Shown: piece after piece, positions 35,057 to 46,400 of the stretch
Layout: every line of letters begins with the position of its first letter
How positions within the stretch are numbered: the first letter of the stretch is position 1
Assembly: GCA_903813345.2 (NCBI GenBank)
Contig: CAIIXF020000005.1
Span: forward strand, 37,947,375 to 38,011,374
From: Owenia fusiformis
Lineage: Eukaryota > Annelida > Polychaeta > Sabellida > Oweniidae
DNA length: 64,000 nucleotides
Direction of reading: 5' to 3'
Made by a program: the position numbers and the translations under genes
The notes under the pieces: model-generated
The model's input: only the letters and a program-made list of their open reading frames with translations
The model's database searches: none
What the model was told of the DNA's origin: nothing

Positions 35057-35890
35057 TCACAGGCTGGTATCGAAAGATTTGTCCGCTGTGACGGAGCATG
35101 CTATTTTTCATAAAAACACTAAGAATGCTTCACGATTTATTTTTTAACTCATATGTTTCGTTATATCAAAGATAATTACTTACTCCATGCAATGGATATA
35201 TCATTTGCGTGTAACCTTCACTTCTGTTTGAAGTCCAATAACGCTAGGAGTAAAATCTATTGAAAACGGCGCCAGAGTATCAAACTCTAAAATGTACCAT
35301 TTCTTTTTTTAACTTTTTAATGGCATGATAAAGTGACACGATAATATTAACATATGTTTTAAGCATAACTCTGAATGTATTAATGAGATATTAATGCATT
35401 GGGTCTTTTTAGTTTTTTTAATAAAAAATAATATTAATATTTTTTGTCCGCTGTGACGGAGCATTTTCACAGTTCACATTTGCAACTGATCCGTCACAGC
35501 GGACAAAAAAATTAAACATTATTTTTTATAAAAGAATTAAAAAGACCAAATACATCAACATCTCATTCATACCTTCATAGTTATGCTGAAACCATGTGTA
35601 AATATTATCGTGTCACTACATCGTGCCATTAGAAAGTTAAACAAGAAATGGTACATTTTGAAGTATGATACTCCGGCGCCATTTTCAATAGCTTTTTCCC
35701 CAGCGTAATTGGACTTCAAACAGAAGTGATAGTTACCCGCAAATGATATATCCATTGCATGGAGTAAGTAATTTTGTATGGTATAACGAAACATATGAGT
35801 TAAAAAATAAATCGTGAAGTATTCTTAGTGTTTTTATGAAAAGTAGCATGCTCCGTCACAGCGGACAAATATTTCGATACCAGCCTGTGA
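35057..35890. repeat. 834-bp near-perfect palindrome with TCCGCTGTGACGGA motifs
   Basis: The left arm (35057-35460) and right arm (35490-35890) are reverse complements with a few substitutions and a 29-bp spacer. TTGTCCGCTGTGACGGAGCA occurs twice in each arm, at the outer and inner edges (35079 and 35446 on the left; reversed at about 35490 and 35850 on the right). It is absent from the equivalent flank of the second sulfotransferase copy. No protein. Type unknown; a foldback or MITE dimer is likely. Confidence 0.88.
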
Positions 35891-36119
35891 ATGTACTATT
35901 TTTTAACTAGATTTTGTAATTGGTATCGAGTCGTGCCATAACATCACATACGTTTTCTAACCAAACTAATCAATTTTCAAAGCTGACAAAAAATCAGTAA
36001 ATCATTTATTGAAACGAGGGGTAAATCTGTGTTGAATCACATCGAATATATGATATGACCTTATCTTTGCATTTTCAGAAATAAGCTAAAGCATTCCAAT
36101 TGAAGGCAACACAAGGGAA

Positions 36120-39100
36120 ATGGTTTTGCGTCATATATCGACGTGTTGGAGAATACTGGTAGTTTCAGGGATATCTCTCGTCCTGCTAACGTGTTTATTT
36201 GTGCTATCAGTGATACCAAATGTAAGAAGAGGACGTTTAAAATACGTTGCAGATTATAGGAGAGTACGGCATAGAACTGCTTTTGACATTCCATCCAACT
36301 GGGACCCAGATTTGAATGCTACACCAGACAATAACTACAGTCGAGGAGAGGAAGTATGGACGGACAATTTCCGCAGAAAGGACATTAACTCAACACTTCT
36401 CCTTAATTTATATAAAAATAGTTCCAGGGAAATCCAAGAGGAAGTTGGCATTGCTCAAGTTAAGAAGAACGCCAACTTTACCTTTATGTCTCATAAAAAA
36501 TATGTGGATATATTAAAACTGGTGAGTTCTCTTGATTTGTCAACATTTTCATCCTATGTACTGTATACATATCGCACCTGGCTCAGTGGCACCCGTTGTG
36601 GCTAGGGGCAGAGTCAAGGTTACCACTATCGCTTGGCCCTGGGTTCGATACCCGGTTGAGACAAGTTCGTTTGCGCGTTACGTAATTCTAGGTGTTTGAC
36701 TGAGTGGTTCACGACTCGTATAATAGGCTGTGGTTTGTACTTGTATGTCTATGTACCCCTGCGCACAAAAGAACAAGGGCTCCTCCAAAGAGGGGTTTCT
36801 GGCTCTGTCTTCGAGTGTAAAATACGGAATATACCAATGAGTTATTTCTCGCCAAATATGGCGGTAACCAAGATACACTAAGATTATATATAATATAAAA
36901 TTATAAGATGATTACGGTTTATAGGCATATTTGATCAATACTTATAAGGTCAATACTTATAAGGTTAGTAACTGTATGGTCATATTTAATTGGGTGATTG
37001 CTAGATTGTTTCAATAACCCAATGCAACCACAGTGAACAGAAGAACCCCCCCCCCTTAACTCGGGGAGATTTTTGAAAAATATAAAAATAGGGTGTTTTT
37101 GCCTTGTCTTGTTACGATTACACGACTCTCATGACACAACTATAACATGTACATTTAGATATCCCTTCAATGAAAAAAAAATTCTCACCTCAAATCTGAC
37201 TTTATTGGTTAGAAGTCAAAGTTGTTCTTACACAAATATTGTTTCGTTTGTACATTATATTGTGTTGAAGTATATGTCGTCTTCGTTTTGTCTTTATTGT
37301 GTATAAGTTTTTTTAAATCTTTTACAGCCAAAAATCGAATTCCTGCCAGGGTATAAGAATCCATGTTGGGTAGAGGCTTTCAAAAAGGATCCATACGTTA
37401 ATGCCGCCAAGACCACGAGTCAGAGGAGATATTACCAAAGCATGACAGAATATTACAACCATAGGTAGGCGACACCATGGCCCGAATAGAATATTTCAAA
37501 TGAAAAAAGACATGTAAACTCCCACTAAAACTCAGGATGTAGATGGAAGAACGTGCTTAATGAGTGAAAACTTTGTGATTTTGTTTCGGGAACCTTAATT
37601 ATTTATTCAAAGTATTTATCCTCGAAGATACTCTCTTGCCATGGTTATGTTTTTTTCTCTAATAAACGTTGTAACAATTTTTTACAGATATTTACAAAAC
37701 ATTCGGTTTCGCTTGCGATGCCTTCCTTACTACTATATTCTTGGCCAACCTAAATGCGGTACAACAGACCTTTACTTAAAGCTAAATTTACATCCGGACT
37801 TTGAGAAGGGAATAGTAAAAGAACCGCATTGGTGGACGAGGCAAAGATACGGTACGCAATATTAAAATTACTATACATGAAAAATGACAATTATAAACTA
37901 TTTGTGAGAAATATGAACACGGCAAAGATACTATTCATGATATAGTACCAATTAAAATTTCTAAGAAGCATGTCCAATGTCATGTTTAAGAACCCCTATT
38001 CTTACTATTGAAAATGGATTCTAGAAAAACTATCCAACATGAATCGACTTATTGAGACTCGATCAACTTGAGTTCTTCTGAGAAAATGAGGATTTCAGCA
38101 AGGATGCATTGACTTAACATGGGGACATACATCATTGACAAATGACCTAGCATCCGGATACCATCAAGTATGTCCATGTTATGTCTAGGCCCCTCACTGA
38201 AATAATAATTTTCTCAGAAAAACTCAAGTTGATCGAATCTCAACAAGTACATTCATGACTGATAGCTATATTGCTAGAATCCATTTCAAATAGTAGGAAT
38301 AAGGGTTCTTAAACAGTACATTAAAGCTTAACAGAGGCCTTTTTGAAATTTTGTGTTACCACTAATATACAAATATTTACATTATACATGATACTACTTA
38401 CGGCTAGTAACATTCATCTTACTTAAAGTTTGTTAACTTGTTTGTCCTGTAGTTATAAAAACATAATATTATGTCATATTGGAGCAAAATGGCGGATTCA
38501 AAGTTTTATAAAAACGTCATACGTGTAGATTACAACGTAAATGTCGCAACGTAAAATTCTTATAGAAGTCCTATCAGGTAGATCTCAATTTAAAGAGGTC
38601 AGGAAAAGAATTAAATGTGTTTTCCCGAATTCGAATGTCCATCAAAATAAAAAGAAGAATCAAATGTGTTTTTCCCAATTCAAATGTCCCTCAAATTAAA
38701 AAGAAGGATTAAATGTGTTTTTCCCAATTCGAATGTCCGTCAAATTAAAAAGAAGGGTTAAATGTGTTTTCCCCAATTCAAATGTCCGTCATATTAAAAA
38801 GAAGGATCAAATGTGTTTTTCCCAATTCAAATGTCCCTCAAATTAAAAAAAAGATTTAAATGACTGAGTTTTTCCCGATTCGAATGTCCCTCAAATTAAA
38901 AAGAAGGATTAAATGACTGTGTTTTTCTCGATTCGAATGTTCATCAAATTAAAAAGAAGGGTTATCACCCCAATTCAAATGTCCCTCAAATTAAAAAGAA
39001 GGATTAAATGTGTTTTTCCCAATTCAAATTTCCCTCAAATTAAAAAGAAGGATTAAATGTGTTTTTCCTAATCCGAATGTCCCTGGATTGCGTTTTGATC

Positions 39101-42100
39101 AAAATAATATCGTAGAGATCACGTGAATGTTCTAACGAAGGCCATAAGAAAATGTTAAGACAAGGAAAAGGTCAACAATATTGCATTGATGTTTTAGGTC
39201 GTAATGGATGGACCCAATCTTTGGCTGAATATGTGAATGTGTTTGATCGGGCTTCCGTTGAAATACAACGCAGCTCTAAAATTGATAATACGACGCTACA
39301 AATAGTTAGAAACAAAATAACAGGTACAGTTGAACTTTCATATGAATTTGAAAATCATAGATTGATCGATTCATGTTTACGTCTTGGACTAATTTGCAAT
39401 CTTTAATAACATTCGACATACTGTATAGTTATATAAAGTAGTTTCAAAAATAGAAATATACTTTGAATATAAGTACAGGGTGGGCCAAAAATTTTGCAAC
39501 TTTTTTAAAAGGCTAGAAAAGTATCTTAACATTAAGGTATTGACATAGAATTTTTAGGAGAGGCATATTTTACCATTCAAATATTTTAGCTAATGCCGAC
39601 TTCAAATTTTTTTTCGGATCTTTGAATATCAATGATAAATTGTTCATGTGTCCGAGATTTACCCTTTTTCCTAGAAAATGTGACTTTCTATGATTTCATG
39701 TGATCAACAATAACACCTTCATTATGTTACCAAATCTGCTACAATCTTTGATAACTGTTTAACCAATGTCTAGTTCAGGTTTAATAGGTTTATAAGTATC
39801 TAGTCACTATGGTATTATGTTATACTGTATCAAATAATTATTTATTGAACAAATGTTCTATGCATCTGCCTTTCATCTTCACTATCGCGTGGAGACGAGG
39901 GCGGAACTGGTTAATGGCGCGATCCAGTGATTCTTGTGGTAATTCTCTCCACGTCTCCTTCAGAACTTCTTTTAGTTCATCAATTGTTTGTGGGGAATGA
40001 TCATTAGCTGCAATAAGCTGCTCCGGGTGCCCCCGTGTGTGATAGTCACAGGGGTTGGCATCTGGTGTATTGGGCAGCCATTCCGAAGGACTTATGAATC
40101 GAGGGGTATTCTCGTCCAGATATTCCAAAGTGACTTTTGCCCTATGGCTGGGAGCGCTATCCTGTTGAAATATGTAATCACCTGGGGCTGAAAGAGCCCT
40201 CATTCTTGGCAGATGTCCCTTTTTAAGAACATTTTGATTGTAAAAGTATGAGTCAATCTTACACCCCTTTTCTACAAAGACCATTTTTGACTTTCCCAAT
40301 TTGCTAAACGCAATATATACCATCACACTTTGCTGAAAGTGCTTTCTACCACGTACAAGTCGGTCCTCTTTTACATCACGCTTTCTTGACTCCACGGTGA
40401 CATAAAAGCGACCATTTTGCGAGTTGAATGGCCTTTGGAGTGTAAACCGTTTTTCATCTGTAAAAAACATTTTTCCAACATCTGCCAGGGTGTAATATTT
40501 TAAAAGACCTTTTGACCAAACAAGCCGCCTTTTTCTCTCTGCAACAGGGAGATCTTGTCCCTTTTTGCGCTTCAGCGGCTTCATTTAAGGTCAGATTTGA
40601 TTATTCGTGTTATTGATGTACGAGAGATGCCAGTCTGTTTTGCTATTTCTCTTGGACTTTTCCCCGCCATGGGTTTGTCTTCCTGACTGCACAACAGTTC
40701 GTCAACAGTATTTATATTTTTTTGATTTCTTGAACTTCTTTGCCGACCACTCCCTTTTTACGCATAATTGAATCACGCTTCTTGATATTTTCAATGAGTT
40801 TGTATACACTTCTCTCGGACCAGTTCTTACTTTTAAACATCCTCATGATCTCCCTTGCCCCACATTTTTTCTCATGCACAATGGCAATAATGACAACTTC
40901 GTCAGTCTCTGAAATTCGACTGTCAGTTGGCTCTTCCTTTTTGAATGGCATCTTCGTTCAAATCTGTAAAGAGGGAGTGTTTCTTGAAATATGCAAATTA
41001 CAGAAATTTTTGGTGAATTTTGCATTTCATTTTACCCATTGATTTTCTGCATATACATTGTTATTTTACTTTAAAATCACCAATATTGATAGAGCATAAT
41101 GCTTTTTACTAATTTTCATATATAGAAATTATATAATTACCTGAAATAACTGGAGGAATGCCGGGTATTTTGCTTTGTAATTTTTTACACTTTTGCAGAC
41201 AGATTTAGCGATAAGGGCTGAATGCGGATATAGATCACAACACACCACATATTTGATTTGCTTATTTGACCAACTTTTATTTCACCTATTACAATATCTT
41301 TAAATTTGAGAAATATGCCTCTTCTTAAGTTTCTGTAAAAAAAAAATCATGTCAATACTATACTGTTGTGATACTTTTCTAACCTTTTAAAAAAGTTGCA
41401 AAATATTTTGGCCCACCCTGTATGTGAAATGACTTATGTAATATTCAGAAAGAGAGGTAAATATTAATTGACTTCATGAAATGTCAATACTATTGTTTAT
41501 TTAAGTTGGAACCTTGAAATATAGTTTTAAAGGTGTCGATGTCTTGAACGATGTTTTATCCGACTCTTAATTAATCTTTAGGTGATGCTTCTGCCTCAAC
41601 ACTCTGGGACAATGCTCACTGGGATAGCTATCATGGGAACGCAGGCCGAGAAGACCCTTTTTATTTAACTCCACAATTCTTACATCATCTTCAGCCAGAT
41701 GCAAAGTTTATCGTTAGTCTTCGTAACCCTACACTTAGGTGAGAAATGAGAGTTAAAATATATAATCTGAGGGGCGGGATTCTTAGTGCATATTCGATGT
41801 GGGGTGTGTTCCCATGTTTGATTTGAAAACAGACGCTCTAGTAGAGATATCAACTTTCGAGATTATCATAACCACTCTGACAATCAGAACAGGAAGTCTT
41901 GTGATCTCCTCAATCTGTAAAATGTATATGAAACTGAGTTGACATTTCACCCTGTTAATTTACATTTTCTTGGAATATGTAGTGTTGATGTATATTGTAA
42001 AATATAAACGACCTTCAAATGGCTTCTTTGGTTATGGAACAAAATTAAAAACTTGTCCTGTCTAGGAACTGATGCAAAATAGCAGTCCACCCCATTGGGG

Positions 42101-44033
42101 ATCCATCTCAGGACCTCTCACTATACGGTTGAGTGCTTTTTATCGCTGAGCTTCAGAACCGGTGTGAAAGAAATCTGGTCCCCTGGGGATTATGGTCCCC
42201 TTTCCTTACGGCCCTTACTGGCCCTGACTGTGTATAAATAATAAGTAAAATAATTGTAATTAGGTCACCATATAAATCAATAGAGAGTAGGACCAAAATT
42301 TGATAGGACCATCTGCCCTTTTACACCGGCTGATTTTGGAACACCAGCCTTGCTCACTGGGAGGTATCGTGATGCAAAACACGGTGTTCAAGTGACTTGC
42401 CTTATATGGAGCCCTATGTTAGTTTTACTTGTTGTATATTATAGTGGTTTATTCAGTTTTGTGTGTGTTTGTAAGTGTGAATCTTATAATACATCAACAT
42501 TTTGATATCAAGTAAAAGTGCTTTAAAATGACAATTAATCAAATAGAAACAGTATCATGCTTTTACCAGCGTTATGATAATTTTATGAACAGCGTATATT
42601 TACGTATTACACTCTTGAGAGGGACATATATTAATTGTCATTGATTTACCTTATTGATACATTGATATACTAATCGATCAAATTTTAGGTTGTACTCCGA
42701 TTACCTCTTCTTTTCATCGGCAGAAAAATCAGCTAAGGATTTCCACGCGAAAGTCGTGAAGGCCATTGATGCGTTCAAAACATGCACTAAACACTTCCCA
42801 GAAAGAGCATGTGTCTACAATAGCACATTTGCGACATATGATGATGGTGGTGAAATGACCTATTATACAGAATCAGTAAGTGGACGAGTAAGTGAACAAA
42901 ATCAATAGAACATTGAACAAGATACAATGTTTGTGATGAACAACCTATGATTTTGAGTGATATCTTATTCTATTATGCACCTTCTCTAGATATTGAAATC
43001 TGATTTGTTCAAAGCTGCGTTTTAAAGAAAATCAGCAAGTATTTTTAAATACCCACCCCTTTTATGAACGCTATTGTAATAAACAACATTTTTGAATTAA
43101 ACTCTACTGATTTTTGTAGTGCCAAATATTCCTGATATACTAGATCATCTGTAAAAACGTATAAGCGTCATATTTCCCTGAGCATTAATGAATGCACCCA
43201 ACATTAATATGTCAAACACAGTGTCAAATGGGCACACGAAACAACAATGCATTCTCTGCCTTCCTCTGAATTGAGACATTTTTGTGCCAGTTGAATTTAT
43301 GGATAATCACCCCATCCCTATGCAACTTATCTGCAATCTGCACTTTGTTTTGTCTTTAGGTTCGTTTAAGAATTGGATTGTACGTGGTCTTTATTAGAGA
43401 CTGGTTAGCTGTTTTCAAGAAGAAACAGTTCATGATTATTAAGCTGGAGGAAAGGTCGGAGAATGATAAGGGGGTGATCGAAAAGATATTAGATTTTCTC
43501 GAGATGCGTAAGTTAATATATAACTCTACTTTAAAAGCCTTACACCTCCCCCAAAGGGCTTTGCAGTCCGACCCTCCCCCTCCCAACTTGGATATGACCA
43601 TTTTAAAGAATAGACATCAAAAGTCGAGCTGATAGAGGTATTTGTTGGAAAAATGTCAAACATGAACTTCTTTAAGCGCTTTTTGGAGGTTTCGAAGAAT
43701 TATTGTTCAAATCGGTAAAGTGTAAATGCAAATATGTATTTGAAATGTATCAAAAGGAGAACACGGTGAAAAATAAGAATATAGGATATAAAACCCATTT
43801 AGATTTATGCTAATGTTGTGTTATCACTTTCTTGATTAGGCCAATTGACTCCACTCGAGGAACAGGTCCTTGCAGTACAAGCACACGCCAACACAAGACG
43901 GAAGGAAGATGTCGAGATGGGCCCGATGTTCGAATCCACTGCAAAATTATTAGACGATTTCTACAAACCATACAATGACCAACTTATTGAATTACTAGAT
44001 GATGCTCGTTTTAATTGGACTACACATATTTGA
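36120..44033 (+). CDS. CHST15-like carbohydrate sulfotransferase
   Basis: Seven coding exons with matching phases: 36120-36521, 37328-37464, 37688-37851, 41582-41738, 42689-42875 (or to 42887), 43360-43507, 43840-44033. The product is about 462 residues. A short N-terminal tail and a membrane segment (about residues 12-31, ILVVSGISLVLLTCLFVLSV) make it a type II Golgi protein; a stem with several N-x-S/T sites follows. GQPKCGTTDLYLKL is the 5'-phosphosulfate loop, KEPHWWTRQRYG is typical of CHST15, and FIVSLRNP with LYSDYLFF is the 3'-phosphate site with its Arg and Ser. CHST15 transfers sulfate from PAPS to GalNAc-4-sulfate in chondroitin; the acceptor here is inferred. An acceptor at 36078 and its match in the second copy suggest a spliced 5' UTR. 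Its third coding intron (37852-41581) is 3.7 kb and transposon-laden. Confidence 0.93.
36575..36885 (+). mobile_element. tRNA-derived SINE, copy 2, in CHST15-like intron 1
   Basis: The head has ACCTGGCTCAGTGGCACCCG and a B box GGGTTCGATACCC. The body has CTCCAAAGAGGGGTTTCTGG and GGAATATACCAATGAG, ending GCGGTAACCAAGATACAC and an AT-rich tail. It lies 54 bp after the first coding exon and also occurs, truncated, at the same place in the second gene copy. Confidence 0.8.
37983..38314. mobile_element. foldback MITE in CHST15-like intron
   Basis: Arms of about 115 bp: GTTTAAGAACCCCTATTCTT, GAAAATGGATTCTAG and TCGATCAACTTGAG on the left recur in reverse on the right. The spacer is about 100 bp. 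No coding content. Confidence 0.75.
38600..39090 (+). repeat. ~50-bp minisatellite in CHST15-like intron
   Basis: About nine units of 47-55 bp with ATTAAATGTGTTTTTCCCAA, TTCGAATGTCCCTCAAATTA and AAAAGAAGG. Some units have an ATGACT insertion. Confidence 0.88.
39152..39406 (+). other. unrecognised open reading frame (84 codons) in intron
   Basis: Starts MLRQGKGQQYCIDVLGRN and ends CLRLGLICNL before a stop. I recognise no family. It lies between a minisatellite and a mariner element within the intron, with no clear splice sites or promoter. It could be chance, a relic of a transposon or an alternative exon. Confidence 0.2.
39476..41420 (-). mobile_element. DD37D (maT-like) mariner element in CHST15-like intron
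   Basis: 1,945 bp bounded by TA on each side. The ~45-bp inverted ends start CAGGGTGGGCCAAAA and continue with TTTTGCAACTTTTTTAAAAG. It carries one transposase on the minus strand, broken by frameshifts. It sits between coding exons 3 and 4 of the sulfotransferase, antisense to it. A short relative is at 49734-50288. Confidence 0.9.
39838..40951 (-). pseudogene. mariner transposase, DD37D, frameshifted
   Basis: The N-terminal part (40951-40712) is a helix-turn-helix region with SETDEVVIIAIVHEKKCGAR. A middle part in another frame (about 40711-40588) gives the second helix-turn-helix, SPREIAKQTGISRTSITRII. The catalytic part (40584-39838) starts MKPLKRKKGQ and has FFTDEKRF, FQQDSAPSHRA and TPDANPCDY. 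By my count 37 residues separate the second and third catalytic Asp, placing it in the DD37D group (maT type) of IS630-Tc1-mariner. The two frame changes, near 40715 and 40587, inactivate it; all three Asp codons survive. Confidence 0.87.
42158..42330. mobile_element. MITE with CCGGTGTGAAA ends, copy 2, in CHST15-like intron
   Basis: The left end CCGGTGTGAAAGAAATCTGG mirrors the right end CCCTTTTACACCGG. The core has GGGATTATGGTCCCCTTTCC and TTACTGGCCCTGACTGTG. About 172 bp. Confidence 0.78.
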
Positions 44034-44234
44034 AAACCTAATTTTGTCTAAATGTCCAAGAGAAAGAACGGCTTGTTTACAAACTAGAGTTCTAAAACAA
44101 AAGGACCAAAATAACACTATATAATATTAGTGTACATCAGCTATTACATTACGTTAATGTAATCATTACATTATATTAATGTACATCATTTATTTTTATA
44201 TGTACTTGATATACCATGCGTTGAAGCATGAAAA

Positions 44235-44240
44235 AATAAA
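44235..44240 (+). promoter_or_regulatory. poly(A) signal of the CHST15-like gene
   Basis: AATAAA about 200 bp after the stop codon, the first one downstream of it in good context. Confidence 0.5.
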
Positions 44241-45346
44241 ACTGCTGATTAGTCCAGCTGCAATATAATCGATCAGAGCTTTGTCTAATTGCAATGAAAA
44301 TGAATATATATTATATAAACGTAGATATTGATCACATCGCAATTATTACGTTACGTCAATTAAAGAGCGATATTCCACGTAACTTGAATTTAAAAAAATT
44401 ACCACTGCCCATATATCTGTATCTAGGCATCATCAATCGCACGTGAACAACACTAGAAACCACTAGGTCTCTGAGTCTGACTTTCGGAACATATTTATAA
44501 ACAATTTAGAAAACACAACTCGATGTCATTTTAGCCTCTTTATTCGATTCCTCAATTAATAGTTTGATATTCATATTTTTTGTTTTGTTCTGCAATATCC
44601 CAGATGCGAGTAGAAATAATCTTGATTTACGTCATTAAAAATTCACAATTCAGTGAAACTGATGTCATATTTGGAATCTACATCTAGAAATATGGTTTGA
44701 AAAGAGTTTATCAACTTTGAAAATTTGATTTTCTTTGAAAATGTGTTTTCTAGGTCGGGGAGATTCCTCATAGACCCCATGTTGTAAAACCACAAAAAGT
44801 GAAATATCTTTTCTTGAGTTAGGGAGATAATATTTTCTTTTACTGAACATATTTTAATTTCTATTACTATCAGATACTGAGAGGTAATATGTAAAGTGAA
44901 CCACTAAAACTGATGCATATTCAAGTTTAAGGGAATTTTGTAATACCCTGCCATGTGAATTCCCCTGAATCAGCCACCTGGTGGCGAAACTGGTAACTAC
45001 CTACTCGCATCTAAGTAATTTTATTCAAACTTTCAAATCTACATTCGGCATTAGATATTAAAATATAAGCGAAATGCATGAAAAAACTTCCCAGATCCAT
45101 TTTACATACAACTCACGGTTCGATCCTTTGCGATCTCCTTGTCACCTTATATGAATAAATTGTCGAAGAGTACTATTTCTTAACGGGTACTTACTAAAAC
45201 ATCGCATTTCAATTATAAAGATTAATGGGAGCATGATTTCCAAGAGTTTCTTAGAACATGTTTTAATTTGAGATAGGTTTTGAAATAGAGCAATACAGTA
45301 TCCCGGTGTAACAGATTTAAGTGTCCCCCGGTGGTCAGTGTCCGTG
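44241..45346. other. intergenic stretch without recognised genes
   Basis: AT-rich sequence; no exon, RNA gene or clear repeat recognised. Confidence 0.35.
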
Positions 45347-45405
45347 GGACAGCCAACCCTAGGGATCGGGGTCCTACGGACACCGATCCCTAGGGTTGGC
45401 TGTCC
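45347..45405. repeat. perfect 23-bp hairpin
   Basis: GGACAGCCAACCCTAGGGAT plus CGG (45347-45369) is the exact reverse complement of 45383-45405. The 13-base loop itself contains GTCC TAC GGAC, a second short stem. The phrase TAACAGATT followed by GTCCCCCG occurs on both sides (45310 and 45508). It could be a MITE core or a transcribed structure; no known RNA family is recognised. Confidence 0.85.
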
Positions 45406-45605
45406 ATTGGAGGACATTGAAAACCAGGTTTTATTTCCTATATTAACTAGGGTAAAATGGGGAGACAGTTATAACTGGGTAGACTCTCAGATCTGTCACA
45501 CCGGCCAGTAACAGATTGTAATGTCCCCCGTTTATAGGATTTAATACTTGTAGTTACTAAGATCCAAGTTATAGTGTAGTCGAAATCGGATATCGGCATC
45601 TCTTC

Positions 45606-45650
45606 CACTGTGGCGTAATGGTATAAGCGTTGGCATAATGTGTATTTATT
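45606..45650 (+). other. tRNA 5'-half-like fragment
   Basis: TGGCGTAATGGTATAAGCG resembles a tRNA A box and D arm, with no B box downstream. Probably a SINE or tRNA relic. Confidence 0.25.
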
Positions 45651-45965
45651 AATTTTGTTTGTATTTATTAGGTTATAGATATTCTTTATTTATTTTTTTT
45701 ATTTATAGTACAAGATCTTCGTCGTCCAAAAGTATCATTTTGTTCGTTGATCTGCAGAAATCGTGAATCTTTGTATGATGAAACAACTCTGTATTGCAAT
45801 AAATTTTATCCGCCCGAGCAAGTTGAAGGGTGGATATTACAAGAGAAAATTAGGGTAGACTTCCTCCCCCAAATTATGTGGGGGGCCAAAAAGAAAAAAA
45901 AAATTGTGGGCACTCTTTATGTCCAAATTACTCATAACTATGCCCAAGATGGTCAATTAACACCC

Positions 45966-46350
45966 CAGTCACATTTGTCGCACGGCGGCCGCAAGTCGAC
46001 CGCAGATCAATTAAATCGGTGAATTTCTGCGGCGAGCGTAGAAAAACTACGCTCGCCTTGCGGCCTCCGTACGGCGAATGCAGATTTTTACAGGCCGCAG
46101 GGAAGGAGTAGAAATTATAACTCGGAGTTATAATATTCGTTCATTTCTGAGGTCCCCGTAGAAATCAACTGGCTCGACAAGATTGAATCATTATTTATCA
46201 ATGTTTCACGATCACTTTTTATTTGATATTACATCCTAGCACTATGAATAACATTTTTAAATTGTCCTGATGTAAATAAAATGAAAAAGTATTATTTATC
46301 GACAGAAATTTAAAATTCACCGTGCGGCTGCCGTGGGAAATGTGACTGCA
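45966..46350. mobile_element. MITE with CAGTCACATTT ends
   Basis: The left end CAGTCACATTTGTCGCACGG mirrors the right end GTGGGAAATGTGACTG, with GGCGGCCGCA and CGGCTGCCG next in. Inside, TTCTGCGGCGAGCGTAGAAA occurs at about 46025 and again at 46370, just beyond the right end. It is strikingly GC-rich at the ends compared with its surroundings. Confidence 0.75.
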
Positions 46351-46400
46351 AAAGTATGAGAGCGCAGAAATTCTGCGGCGAGCGTAGAAAACCTACTTGC

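Noticed and set aside
42876-42887. Extension of sulfotransferase exon 5 by four codons to a second GTAAGT donor
   Set aside because: Both donors keep the frame and cannot be separated by eye; the first was chosen, with the alternative stated.
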